From positions 1 to 64,000 of the forward strand of contig NZ_SNUA01000010.1 in assembly GCF_004360225.1 (NCBI RefSeq): 64,000 nt of DNA. Reading direction: 5' to 3'. Both the position numbers and the translations under genes were made by a program. This DNA is from Alcanivorax sp. 24. Its GTDB lineage: Bacteria; Pseudomonadota; Gammaproteobacteria; Pseudomonadales; Alcanivoracaceae. Shown here piece by piece: positions 8,901 to 17,001 of the stretch. Every line of letters starts with the position of its first letter. The stretch's first letter is position 1. The notes under the pieces are model-generated. The model was not told where the DNA came from, made no database searches, and saw only the letters and a list, made by a program, of their open reading frames with translations.

Positions 8901-9958
8901 AATTGCTGAGAGGCTATTTCTGGCGGGTAGTTTTGATTCCGTCGCTGGCCATTGTCGCCATTATCATCGCCCTGGACTGCTTGTTCAGCTTCGTGTACGA
9001 ACTGGAGTTTCTGCGTGGCGGCTATCAGGCGCTGCAGGCGTTGCAATTCGTGCTCACCACGGTGCCGCGCCGTTTCAACGAATACCTGCCGCTGGCGATT
9101 CTGCTGGGCACCCTGATCGGCCTCGGGCTGATGGCCAACAACGGCGAACTGGCGGTGATCCGTGCCGCGGGCATCTCCACCCTGCGAATCGCCTGGATGG
9201 TACTGCGGCCGGTGATCTTCCTGATGCTGCTGTCGGTGCCGGTGGGGGAATACCTGGCTCCATACTCGGAGCAGGTGGCGCAGAGTAATCGCTCGTTGCA
9301 GGAAGGCGGCGGTGAAACCATTCGCAGCAAATACGGCTATTGGCACCGCGAAGGGGATGAGTTCATCCACATTAACGCGGTGCAACCCAACGGCGTGCTG
9401 TACGGCCTGACCCGCTACCGCTTCGACGAGGAGCACAAACTGGCGGAAAGTCTGTATGTGGCGCGGGCCATCTACCAGGGGGATTCCTGGGCTCTGGAAG
9501 GTGTGCAGGGGACCCGCTTTCAGGGGGAGCGCACCGAGACATACCGTGAGGAGCATGGCATCTGGGAGACCAGCCTCAAACCGCAATTGCTCAGTATCGT
9601 GGTGCTGGACCCGGCCCGGTTGGGGATGGCCAAGCTGCTGGAGTACGCTTCCTATCTGAAGCGGCAGGGGCTGGAAACGGCGGACTACATGTTGTCATTC
9701 TGGCAGAAGCTGCTGATGCCCGCCGCCACCATCGGCATGGTGCTGATCGCCATTTCCTTTGTCTTCGGCCCGTTGCGGGAAGTGACCATGGGGCTGCGGG
9801 TGGCCGCCGGGGTTGTGGCCGGCCTGATTTTCCATTACGGGCAACAGTTCTTCGGTCATTTGTCCCTGGTGTTCCGCACCGAGCCGCTGCTCGCCGCCGG
9901 CCTGCCTCCGGTGCTCTGTCTGATACTGGGCGTCTGGTTATTGTTACGAGTGCGGTAA
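8897..9958 (+). CDS. LPS export ABC transporter permease LptG
   Basis: This 353-residue partner of LptF has the same layout: three N-terminal membrane segments, a periplasmic jellyroll (about residues 100-270) and three C-terminal segments. Family motifs include YLPLAILLGTLIGLGLMANNGEL, shown in part, and the C-terminal FVFGPLREVTMGLR. The ATG at 8897 forms an ATGA overlap with the lptF stop and has GGGAGG upstream. An ATG at 8876 is in frame but would sit inside lptF without family support. Confidence 0.94.
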   Translation: MKLLRGYFWRVVLIPSLAIVAIIIALDCLFSFVYELEFLRGGYQALQALQFVLTTVPRRFNEYLPLAILLGTLIGLGLMANNGELAVIRAAGISTLRIAWMVLRPVIFLMLLSVPVGEYLAPYSEQVAQSNRSLQEGGGETIRSKYGYWHREGDEFIHINAVQPNGVLYGLTRYRFDEEHKLAESLYVARAIYQGDSWALEGVQGTRFQGERTETYREEHGIWETSLKPQLLSIVVLDPARLGMAKLLEYASYLKRQGLETADYMLSFWQKLLMPAATIGMVLIAISFVFGPLREVTMGLRVAAGVVAGLIFHYGQQFFGHLSLVFRTEPLLAAGLPPVLCLILGVWLLLRVR

Positions 9959-9981
9959 CCACCATATCCACGGCATAATGG

Positions 9982-10010
9982 CTGGCATTGTCCGGCGAGA
10001 TTGGTATACT
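9982..10010 (+). promoter_or_regulatory. Probable sigma-70 promoter of tRNA-Leu
   Basis: CTGGCA (9982-9987) and TATACT (10005-10010) are separated by 17 bp. The -10 element ends 40 bp before the mature tRNA. Confidence 0.45.
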
Positions 10011-10049
10011 CGCCGGCCGACGACTTGATGCAGGTTGTCGCCATCCCTT

Positions 10050-10136
10050 GCCAGAGTGGTGGAATTGGTAGACACGACGGATTCAAAATCCGTTGCCTTC
10101 GCGGGCGTGCCGGTTCAAGTCCGGCCTCTGGTACCA
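10050..10136 (+). tRNA. tRNA-Leu (anticodon CAA)
   Basis: The 87-base cloverleaf has acceptor arm GCCAGAG/CTCTGGT, a D-loop containing GGTAGACA, anticodon stem ACGGA/TCCGT with loop TTCAAAA (anticodon CAA), and the long variable arm of class II tRNAs. A GGTTCAAGTCC T-arm and an encoded CCA end complete it. Accessory DNA with IS elements begins about 110 bp downstream. No integrase or duplicated tRNA 3' end was seen, so it is not shown to be an attachment site. Confidence 0.95.
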
Positions 10137-10181
10137 AATTCGTAGGTGCGCCAAGACACCTCTAAATCTTGGCAATTTGCC

Positions 10182-10209
10182 GCCGGGGACTCATCCTCCC
10201 CGGCTTTCT
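10182..10209 (+). terminator. Rho-independent terminator after tRNA-Leu
   Basis: GCCGGGG (10182-10188) pairs with CCCCGGC (10198-10204) across a 9-base loop and is followed by TTTCTTTT. Confidence 0.85.
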
Positions 10210-10261
10210 TTTGCCTGCGATGTTTTGGCGCTATCGTGCGTTCCTACCGTAAGCTTCCCCG

Positions 10262-11105
10262 TCAAGTAGACACTGAAAAAGTAGAACTCTGGGCTTGGTG
10301 TAGGGCCTCGGCGGGTGTGAGCCCGCCCAGGCTGTCGTGATCGCATTCTTCGTTGTATTCTAGCATCCAGGCCCAGCTGATTTCCCGGACCTCGTCCAAA
10401 TCGCGGAACAGCCAAGTATCCAGTACCTCTTGCCGGTAACTGCGGTTGAAGCGCTCAATATACGCATTCTGGTTCGGCTTGCCGGGCTCGATGTAATCCA
10501 GAAGAACCTTTATATCGGCACCACTCGGTGAACACTTCACCCAGGAATTCCGGGCCATTGTCGGTTCTCAGGATGTTCGGCAGCCCACGCTCTGCCTTTA
10601 GCTGCTCGAACACGCGCACCAGCCGCCGGCTGGGCAGAGACGTATCAATTTCAATCGCAAGGGCCTCCCGGTTGAAGTCGTCCAGCACGTTGAACGTGCG
10701 GAACCGGAGGCTGCTGTACAGGCCGTCGCTCATAAAATCCACCGACCAGACCTGATTCGGCTGAGTCGGAACGAATAACGGCAAGGGATCGCGTTGGGGC
10801 AGTCGTTGCTTCGTGCGGCGCCGCCGGTTCAGGCCCAGCCGGCAATACACCCGATAAACCCGTTTGTGATTCCACCCGTGGCCCTGCCGTCGAAGCCGTC
10901 GAAACAGCTTCCAGAACCCCAGGCCCGGCTTCGATTCCGCCAGTTCCGAAAGCGCGTCAATCACTGTTTGATCGCGCTCGCGCCAGTCCGTCACGGGTTT
11001 GTACCAAGCCGCCCGGGGCAGGCCGGTGCACCGGCAAGCGGCTCGCACCGAGAGCCGGTGTTCTTCAGTCAGATAACGCACCGCTTCGCGCTTCTCGGGC
11101 GGTCT
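10262..11105 (-). pseudogene. IS3-family transposase OrfB, frameshifted
   Basis: The DDE integrase core is recognisable, but it lies in two frames. The upstream part carries the HTH_21-like region, QVWSVDFMSDGL (first Asp) and RTDNGPEF (second Asp). It runs out of frame near 10520 and stops at 10455. The downstream part carries YIEPGKPNQNAYIERFNR with the catalytic Glu, and the rve_3-like tail EECDHDSLGGLTPAEAL. A small indel near 10515-10530 separates the second Asp from the Glu, so no complete transposase can be made unless this is a sequencing error. Expression would normally depend on -1 frameshifting from orfA at the AAAAG run near 11110. Confidence 0.85.
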
Positions 11106-11371
11106 TAGAGCTTCTTTTCGATCAGATCCTTCATGGCGCTGTTTTCCAACGCCATGTCGGCATACAGCCGTTTCAGCTTGGCGTTCTCCGCCTCCAGCTC
11201 CTTGAGGCGCTTCAACTCCGAGGCGCCCAGGCCACCGTACTTCGATTTCCACTGGTAATAACAGGCCGAACTGATGCCGTGCTTACGGCAGACCTCTTTC
11301 ACCGGCAAGCCCGCCTCCGCCTCGTTCAGGATCGACACGATCTGGGTTTCCGTGAATCGGGATCGTTTCAT
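11105..11371 (-). CDS. IS3-family transposase OrfA
   Basis: This 88-residue helix-turn-helix protein has the HTH region RFTETQIVSILNEAEAG ... VCRKHGISSACYYQWKSKYGG, then a leucine-zipper-like coiled coil KRLKELEAENAKLKRLYADM ending IEKKL. I start it at 11371 because AGGAGAGG precedes that ATG and MKRSRF is the usual beginning. Longer in-frame starts lie in the terminal repeat. OrfA supplies DNA binding to the OrfAB fusion transposase. Confidence 0.88.
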   Translation of the reverse strand: MKRSRFTETQIVSILNEAEAGLPVKEVCRKHGISSACYYQWKSKYGGLGASELKRLKELEAENAKLKRLYADMALENSAMKDLIEKKL

Positions 11372-11442
11372 GGGACCTCTCCTCATTGGCTCATTGTGCC
11401 AAATTTCCACTTCGGAGTGGTCTACCTAGTGGGGGAGCTTAC

Positions 11443-11566
11443 GCCTTCGCCTATCTGAAGGATGTGCTGACCCGATTGCCGACGCAAAAGAACAGCGCCA
11501 TCAACGAACTCCTGTCTCACAACTGGACGCAGGCCTCCTGACAAGGCGGGTTCGGCGGACGCTTAC
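11443..11566 (+). mobile_element. IS66-family remnant: TnpC C-terminus and right end
   Basis: Reading from 11443, 32 codons give YLKDVLTRLPTQKNSAINE then LLSHNWTQAS and a stop at 11541, the characteristic C-terminus of IS66 TnpC. The terminal repeat follows, reversed as GTAAGCGTCCGCCGAACC, ending at 11566. Everything upstream of this tail in the IS66 element has been replaced by the IS3 element. Confidence 0.8.
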
Positions 11567-11627
11567 CCTGCACCAACCGTACCGCACGCTCTCGAACCTC
11601 GGGGGAAAACTCGTTTTACTTGTTCAT
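11567..11627 (-). pseudogene. Truncated N-terminus of another IS3-type OrfA
   Basis: From an ATG at 11627 with GGAGCC upstream, the minus strand reads MNK, then a stop codon, then NEFSPEVRERAVRLVQ. This is the start of an IS3-family OrfA of a different subgroup. It is cut off exactly where the IS66 end begins, so the IS66 copy appears to have inserted into this older element. Bases 11628-11711 contain no gene. Confidence 0.65.
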
Positions 11628-11711
11628 GGCTCCATTCTCTCAGATGCTGGAGCCTCCTCAAAACACGGGGCGGTTCAAACCCCGGGTGGCCCGCTTTCAC
11701 CTGGGCGGCGC

Positions 11712-12392
11712 TCAAGTGTCCCGCAGGCTCAACGGAAGCGAAGGAGTATTGCCAGTACGGAGCATGCGACCGAGCAGCTCAGCCATGCCTTCGGCAAGTT
11801 GTTGGGAGGTCCAGGGCCCATCGCGTTTGTACCACTTGGACACCCACGCCATGGCGCCAATCAGGGTGAAGGTGGCGAGCGCCGGGTCACAGGGGGCGAT
11901 GGAGCCATCGTCGATGCCATACTGGACCTGCTCTCTGAGGCTGTGTTCAAGATTTCTCCGTAGCGCGCGCACCTCCACCGCCTGCTCTTCACTCAAGGCA
12001 CCGTCTTCCAGATAGAGGAAGGTCTCGATCTGTGACCGGGTGACGGACGTCAGGTAGAGGCGGACGATGGCGCGCACACGCTCAAAGCCGTTAGTACCTT
12101 CCTCGATGCCACCTTTTACCGCCTTGCTGGTGGCCTCGGCGGACTTGATATGAATTTTATAAAGCAGGTCGCCTTTATCCTTCACATAATGATAAAGAGC
12201 ACCCTTGGTGAGCCCCAGCTCCTCGGTGAGCATGCTCAGACTGGTGCCATGGAACCCGTAGCGGTTGAAAAGCTTGGCGGCGGTTTCGAGCAGGATTTTC
12301 TCTCGCGCTTCCCGTTGCTCTTCAAGAGTCTGGACGCCTCCGCCCCAGGATCTGCGTCGGCCTTTTGTGGTTGTTGGCTGGGTCTTGCTCAT
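11712..12392 (-). CDS. TetR/AcrR family regulator of the adjacent uptake/acyl-CoA operon
   Basis: This 226-residue protein has a basic leader followed by a TetR DNA-binding domain (about residues 30-80), including KLFNRYGFHGTSLSMLTEEL and GLTKGALYHYVKDKGDL. The C-terminal ligand domain follows the TetR_C pattern of acyl-CoA-responsive regulators such as the KstR2/FadR type, but the ligand is not determinable. It is the last gene of the minus-strand operon, 31 bp after livM. It probably controls the operon promoter near 20520-20561. Confidence 0.85.
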   Translation of the reverse strand: MSKTQPTTTKGRRRSWGGGVQTLEEQREAREKILLETAAKLFNRYGFHGTSLSMLTEELGLTKGALYHYVKDKGDLLYKIHIKSAEATSKAVKGGIEEGTNGFERVRAIVRLYLTSVTRSQIETFLYLEDGALSEEQAVEVRALRRNLEHSLREQVQYGIDDGSIAPCDPALATFTLIGAMAWVSKWYKRDGPWTSQQLAEGMAELLGRMLRTGNTPSLPLSLRDT

Positions 12393-12423
12393 GCTCTGCG
12401 TCCGTTTCAGGTGTCTTGTAGAC

Positions 12424-13377
12424 TCAGTTCGGGAAGGTTTTAAGGTTCGTCCGGCGCCGGCTCAAGAGATCGCGAACCATTCCGACGATGCCTTCGCGGA
12501 ACAGCAAAACGCAACCCATGAAGATAAGCCCCTGAATGATGGTCACCCAGGCGCCATAGGGCGCCAAAAGGTACTGCATGGCAACGACGATCAGGGCGCC
12601 AAGCGCGGGGGCCCACATGATACCAAGCCCGCCAAGCAATGCCATTAACACCACTTCACCGGAAAGCAACCAGGAGACGTCCGTCAAGGTCGCTATCCCG
12701 AATACGAAGACCTTGAGGGAGCCCGCCAGGCCGCTGAAACCGGCGGAAATGACAAAAGCCATCTGCTTGTATCTGACGACGTTGTAGCCCAGTGAAACGG
12801 CACGGTCCTCATTGTCCCGGATGGCTTTGAGGGACTGGCCGAAGGGACTTCGGGAAATACGCACCAGAGCAAGCATGGCGAGAGTGAAGATGGCCAGGAT
12901 GGTATAGGAAAGAGCCAGATTCGAGGAAATGTCGATGACCCCGAGGAGCGGGGGCCTGGGGATGGACTGAATGCCGTCCTCACCGCCGGTGAAGGGGGTC
13001 TGCAAGGCGATGTAGTAGACCATCTGGCTGAGAGCCAGAGTGATCATGGCAAAGTAGATGCCCTTGCTGCGCACGGCGACCAGGGCAAAGAGCCAGCCGA
13101 GAAACAAAGCGATCAATACGCCGCAAGCCACCGCCAACTCAAAGGTGAGCCCCCATTCCTTGGCGGCGTAACCCGCCACATAGGCGGCGGAGCCGAAGAA
13201 GGCGGCATGGCCGAAGGAAAGCAGCCCGCCAAAGCCGAGCATCAGGTTGAAGGCGCACGCGAACAGCATGAAGACCAGCACGTTCATCAGCACCACCGGG
13301 TACACGAAGAAGGGCATGATGATCGCGGCGGCGAGGGCGCCGGCCCAGATAGCCTGGGTTTTTCTGGGAGAAATCAT
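12424..13377 (-). CDS. Branched-chain amino acid-type ABC transporter permease (LivM)
   Basis: This 317-residue polytopic inner-membrane protein has about ten hydrophobic segments. LivM hallmarks are NLMLGFGGLLSFGHAAFFG near residue 45 and the coupling-helix region SPFGQSLKAIRDNEDRAVSLG, shown in part. It pairs with LivH. The start at 13377 (MISPRKTQ) follows a weak ribosome site, and an extension upstream would overlap the end of livH. The C-terminus ends with a basic tail (SRRRTNLKTFPN). Confidence 0.92.
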   Translation of the reverse strand: MISPRKTQAIWAGALAAAIIMPFFVYPVVLMNVLVFMLFACAFNLMLGFGGLLSFGHAAFFGSAAYVAGYAAKEWGLTFELAVACGVLIALFLGWLFALVAVRSKGIYFAMITLALSQMVYYIALQTPFTGGEDGIQSIPRPPLLGVIDISSNLALSYTILAIFTLAMLALVRISRSPFGQSLKAIRDNEDRAVSLGYNVVRYKQMAFVISAGFSGLAGSLKVFVFGIATLTDVSWLLSGEVVLMALLGGLGIMWAPALGALIVVAMQYLLAPYGAWVTIIQGLIFMGCVLLFREGIVGMVRDLLSRRRTNLKTFPN

Positions 13378-13387
13378 AGGACAGCAC

Positions 13388-14269
13388 TCATTTTCCGAAC
13401 AGACCATTGGGGCGGGCCACCAGCACAAGGGCCATTACCACGAAGATCACGAGATTCGAAGCCGGGGGATAGAAAACCTTGGTCAGCCCCTCGGCGATGC
13501 CAAGCATGAATCCGGTGATGATCGCGCCGCCAAGGGAACCCATGCCACCGATCACCACCACCGCGAACACGGTGATCATCAGGTTTACACCCATGTGCGG
13601 GTTAACCTGATAAAGCGGTGCCGCCAACACGCCGGAGAGTGCCGCCAGGGCTACCCCGGCACCGTAGGTGAGGGTGATCAGCAAGGGCACATTGATACCG
13701 AATTGCTCGACCAGGGCGGGATTCTCCGTGGCCGCGCGCAGGTAGGACCCGAGTTTTGTCTTCTCCACCACGAACCAGGTCGTCAGGCATACAGCCAGTG
13801 AAAAGACAATCACCCAGCCCCGGTAAGTGGGGAGGTACATGAAGCCCAGGTTAAGCGCTCCCTGAAGCGCCTCTGGTACGCTGTAAGGCTTGGAAATGCC
13901 ACCTAAGATTTCATGCATGGTGCCTTCGATGAACAGCGCCAGGCCAAATGTGAAAAGCAGGCCGAACAGATGATTAAGGGAATACAGCCGGGAAATGAAC
14001 GCTTTCTCAAGCATAACCCCGAGCACACCAACCATCAGCGGCGCCAGCACCAAAGCCAGCCAGTAATTCACGCCCAGCCACTGCATCAGCAGCCAGGTGG
14101 CGAAGCTTCCCAGCATGTAGAAAGCCCCGTGGGCGAAGTTGATGATATGCAGCATGCCGAAAATCAGCGCGAGACCGAGGCTGAGCATGGCGTAGAAAGA
14201 GCCATTGACCAGGCCCAGAACGAGCTGCCCCAGCAAGGCCTGGGATGAAATGCCTACTATCTCGAACAT
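13388..14269 (-). CDS. Branched-chain amino acid-type ABC transporter permease (LivH)
   Basis: This 293-residue integral membrane permease has family landmarks NGSFYAMLSLGLALIFGMLHI, shown in part, NFAHGAFYMLGSF, and the coupling motif LRAATENPALVEQFGIN. It forms the translocation pore with LivM and is driven by the LivG and LivF ATPases. It starts 1 bp downstream of livF, and livM follows after 10 bp, so translation is likely coupled. Confidence 0.93.
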   Translation of the reverse strand: MFEIVGISSQALLGQLVLGLVNGSFYAMLSLGLALIFGMLHIINFAHGAFYMLGSFATWLLMQWLGVNYWLALVLAPLMVGVLGVMLEKAFISRLYSLNHLFGLLFTFGLALFIEGTMHEILGGISKPYSVPEALQGALNLGFMYLPTYRGWVIVFSLAVCLTTWFVVEKTKLGSYLRAATENPALVEQFGINVPLLITLTYGAGVALAALSGVLAAPLYQVNPHMGVNLMITVFAVVVIGGMGSLGGAIITGFMLGIAEGLTKVFYPPASNLVIFVVMALVLVARPNGLFGK

Positions 14270-14270
14270 G

Positions 14271-14984
14271 TCAGACTCCCAGCATAGAGTTTATCTGTTC
14301 TTTGTTTCGCAGGGCGTACTCGCGGTCGAATGAAGCCACCACCTCGCCTTGATCCAGCACATAGAAGCGGTCCGAGACTTTCAGGGCGAAGTTGAAATTC
14401 TGCTCGACCAGGACCACCGTCAGGCCCTTGGCTTTCAGTTCCAACAGCAACCGGCCGATCTGCTTGACGATTACCGGGGCAAGCCCTTCCGTGGGTTCGT
14501 CCAGCAGCAGAAGCCGGGCACCGGAGTAAAGAAGGCGGGCGATGGCCAGCATCTGCTGCTCACCACCAGACAGTTTCGTGCCGATGCTGCCGCCACGGTC
14601 CTTGAGTTTGGGAAACAGCTGGTAAATGGCGTCCAGCGACCAGGCCGCGTCTCCGGTCCGGGGTGGCAGGGTCAGGTTCTCCCGCACGGTAAGGCTTGAA
14701 AAAATACCGCGCTCTTCCGGGCAATAGCCAAGACCTTTACGCCCGATCCGGTATGCCGGCAGCTTTGTGATCGGCTCGCCGAAAAACCGGATGTGGCCTT
14801 CGTAATCATCAAGCAGCCCGGCCATGGCCTTGAGCGTGGTGGTTTTTCCCGCTCCGTTGCGACCCAGCAAGGTGACGACTTCATGCTCTTTGACGGTCAG
14901 CGACACGTCTTTCAGCACATTGATTTCACTGTAACCGGCGTTCAACCGGGAGACTTCGAGGACCGCCTTATTCATCGTCGTCAC
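14271..14984 (-). CDS. Branched-chain amino acid-type ABC transporter ATPase (LivF)
   Basis: This ATPase of about 235 residues has Walker A GRNGAGKTTT, signature LSGGEQQMLAIARLL, Walker B LLLLDEPTEGLAP and the H-loop region VLVEQNF. The YCPEERGIFSSLTVRENL segment is diagnostic of LivF. The first 17 bp overlap the end of livG. An alternative start at 14975 (MNKAVLEV) would shorten it by three residues. Confidence 0.93.
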   Translation of the reverse strand: MTTMNKAVLEVSRLNAGYSEINVLKDVSLTVKEHEVVTLLGRNGAGKTTTLKAMAGLLDDYEGHIRFFGEPITKLPAYRIGRKGLGYCPEERGIFSSLTVRENLTLPPRTGDAAWSLDAIYQLFPKLKDRGGSIGTKLSGGEQQMLAIARLLYSGARLLLLDEPTEGLAPVIVKQIGRLLLELKAKGLTVVLVEQNFNFALKVSDRFYVLDQGEVVASFDREYALRNKEQINSMLGV

Positions 14985-15726
14985 CCGCGCCCAGGTAGGC
15001 TTCCATCACCCGTGGATTGGTGGAGACTTCTTCATAAACGCCCTGGCAGATGACCTGGCCGGCTTCCAGTACCGTGACGGTGTCCGACAGGGAGCGGACC
15101 ACGTCGAGGTTGTGCTCTACCATCACGATGGTCCGCCCCTGCCTGATTTCCTTGATCAGATCCGAGATCGCGGCGATATCCTCTCGTCCCAGGCCGGCCA
15201 TGGGCTCATCGAGCAACAGCACGGAGGGGTTCATGGCGAGAGTAGTGGCGATTTCCAACGCCCGGCGTTTGCCATAGGGAAGACTGCCGGCCCGCTGCCC
15301 GGCCTCTGCCGCGAGCCGGGTGCAGGCCAGCAGGTCCATGGTCTCGTCGCGGTGGGCCTGGAGCGCGCGCTGATGACGCCAGAAGTTGAAGGACAGGCCC
15401 TCCCGTTTCTGAATGGCGATTTCAACGTTCTCGATACAGCTCAGTTCGGGGAAGATCGATGAAATCTGGAAGGAGCGTACCATGCCCCTGCCGGCGACCT
15501 CGGCCGCTCTCAGGGAGGTGATATCCTCTCCCCGGTAATAGATTCGTCCACTGGAGGGCGTCAGAAACCTTGTAATCAGATTGAAACAGGTGCTTTTGCC
15601 CGCCCCGTTCGGGCCGATCAGAGCGTGAACGGCGCCTTCGCGAACGTTGATATCCACGTCGGAGATCGCGCAGAAACCGTGAAAGCGCTTCGTCAGCTTG
15701 CGTGTTGACAGAACATAGTCGTTCAT
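14968..15726 (-). CDS. Branched-chain amino acid-type ABC transporter ATPase (LivG)
   Basis: This 252-residue ATPase has Walker A GPNGAGKSTC, signature LPYGKRRALEIATTLAM (the LivG variant of LSGGQ), Walker B VLLLDEPMAGLG and switch VMVEHNLD. The longer spacer between Walker A and signature and the RSFQISSIFPELSCIENV region are typical of LivG. The start at 15726 (MNDYVLSTRKLT) is where the ATPase fold begins. The in-frame upstream extension to 15858 lies in the intergenic space and lacks family similarity. Confidence 0.92.
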   Translation of the reverse strand: MNDYVLSTRKLTKRFHGFCAISDVDINVREGAVHALIGPNGAGKSTCFNLITRFLTPSSGRIYYRGEDITSLRAAEVAGRGMVRSFQISSIFPELSCIENVEIAIQKREGLSFNFWRHQRALQAHRDETMDLLACTRLAAEAGQRAGSLPYGKRRALEIATTLAMNPSVLLLDEPMAGLGREDIAAISDLIKEIRQGRTIVMVEHNLDVVRSLSDTVTVLEAGQVICQGVYEEVSTNPRVMEAYLGAGDDDE

Positions 15727-15781
15727 CTTTATAACCCTGAGGTGGGTGACGGAGGGGGCGGCGCCCCCTGACCGTGGGGGG

Positions 15782-16996
15782 TTACCGGATGAGGCGGCAG
15801 TTACCCTCATCGAGCGGACGGAAGGCTTCTTCGCCGGGGATGGTTTCCACCAGCTCAAAGAGGTCCCAGGGATGATCGGCGTCCTCCGGGGATTTAACCT
15901 TCACCAGATACTGGTCATGAATCATCCGACCGTCCCGGCGAATGTATCCTTCGGCGAACCAGTCGTTGACCGGCAGCTCCTTCATGGCCCGTGCGACCTT
16001 GATCCCCTCATCCGTGCCGGCCTTCTCAACCGCCTTCAGGTAGTGAGTGGTATAGGAGTAAGCGCCGGCCTGGGCCATTGAGGGCATGGCGTCCATGCGT
16101 TCGAAATAGCGCTTGGACCAGGCCGCGCTCTGTTCGCTTTTGTTCCAGTAAAAAGGAGAGATGAGCATGGTGCCGGCGGCAATCCCGGCGCCAATACCTT
16201 TAATGTCCGGGATCATGACGAGTGGGGCGAAAGCGCTTTTGCCGGATTGCTGAAGACCGAATTCCTTCGCCGTCTTGATAGCGTTGGCGGCGTCGCCGGC
16301 GGCACTTGCGAACACGACGACATCCGCGTTCGAGGACATGGCCTGCATGATGTAGGAAGAGAAGTCGTTGGCACCCAGCGGGTGCTTGACGGACCCGATG
16401 ACCTGGCCGCCGTTCTGCTTCACGAAGTGGGTGATGGCGTCTTGGAGCTGTTGGCCAAAGGTGTAATCAACGGTGATGAAGTATACTTTCTTCCCGATGT
16501 TTTCCGTGATCGCCAGCGCGGAGGCCTTGGCCATGGAATAGGTGTCGTAGATATAGTGAATGCCGGTCGGTGAGCAGTTCTCCCCGGTCAGCCTTGCCGT
16601 GGCCGCGCCGCCACCGATGATGATCTTGCCTTTCTCTCTGCCAATTTCCTGCACCGCAAGAGCAATGGAAGAGTTGGGCAAATCAACAATGGCGTCGACG
16701 CCTTCGCGGTCGAACCAGCGGTTGGCGACGGCGGTGCCAACATCCGGTTTGTTCTGATGATCCGCGCCGATAATCTCGATGGGCGCGCCAAGCACCCGCC
16801 CGCCGAAGTCCTCGGCAGCCATCCGGGCTGCTTCCAGGGAACCGGCTCCGGCGGCGGGCGCGTAGACTCCGGACATATCGTTGAGAACGCCGATTCTGAC
16901 CGCGTTTTCGGACACCGCCGGATTGGTTTGCGCGACGCAGGTGCCGCTGGTCGCCAGGGCAATCGCCGCGATTTTCAGTATGCTCTTCGTTTTCAT
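15782..16996 (-). CDS. Periplasmic substrate-binding protein of the Liv-type transporter
   Basis: This 404-residue protein starts with a signal peptide (KSILKIAAIALATSGTCVAQ) and belongs to the type I periplasmic binding fold (Peripla_BP_6). The family pattern VRIGVLNDMSGVYAPAAGAG is followed by a DVVVFASAAGDAANAIKTA segment. Such proteins next to CoA ligases and dehydrogenases often bind carboxylates or aromatic acids rather than branched-chain amino acids, so the ligand here is probably the acid activated by the neighbouring ligase. It sits 5 bp after the dehydrogenase gene and 55 bp before livG. Confidence 0.85.
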   Translation of the reverse strand: MKTKSILKIAAIALATSGTCVAQTNPAVSENAVRIGVLNDMSGVYAPAAGAGSLEAARMAAEDFGGRVLGAPIEIIGADHQNKPDVGTAVANRWFDREGVDAIVDLPNSSIALAVQEIGREKGKIIIGGGAATARLTGENCSPTGIHYIYDTYSMAKASALAITENIGKKVYFITVDYTFGQQLQDAITHFVKQNGGQVIGSVKHPLGANDFSSYIMQAMSSNADVVVFASAAGDAANAIKTAKEFGLQQSGKSAFAPLVMIPDIKGIGAGIAAGTMLISPFYWNKSEQSAAWSKRYFERMDAMPSMAQAGAYSYTTHYLKAVEKAGTDEGIKVARAMKELPVNDWFAEGYIRRDGRMIHDQYLVKVKSPEDADHPWDLFELVETIPGEEAFRPLDEGNCRLIR

Positions 16997-17001
16997 GGTC
17001 G

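Larger units (their letters stand above)
10249..11442 (-). mobile_element. IS3-family insertion sequence, probably inactive
   Basis: The element of about 1.19 kb is bounded by imperfect inverted repeats. The left end reads GTAAGCTTCCCCGTCAAGTAG and the right end, reversed, reads GTAAGCTCCCCCACTAGGTAG (first bases shown). It contains an intact orfA and a frame-broken orfB, both on the minus strand. The flanks (CTACC on the left, GCCTT on the right) are not duplicated. The right flank is IS66 sequence while the left flank is the tRNA-Leu downstream region, so an IS-mediated adjacent deletion is likely. Confidence 0.85.

Noticed and set aside
10050-10248. tRNA-Leu as an integration (att) site for the accessory DNA
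   Set aside because: No integrase gene and no repeat of the tRNA 3' end were found in the window. The IS elements alone explain the junction.
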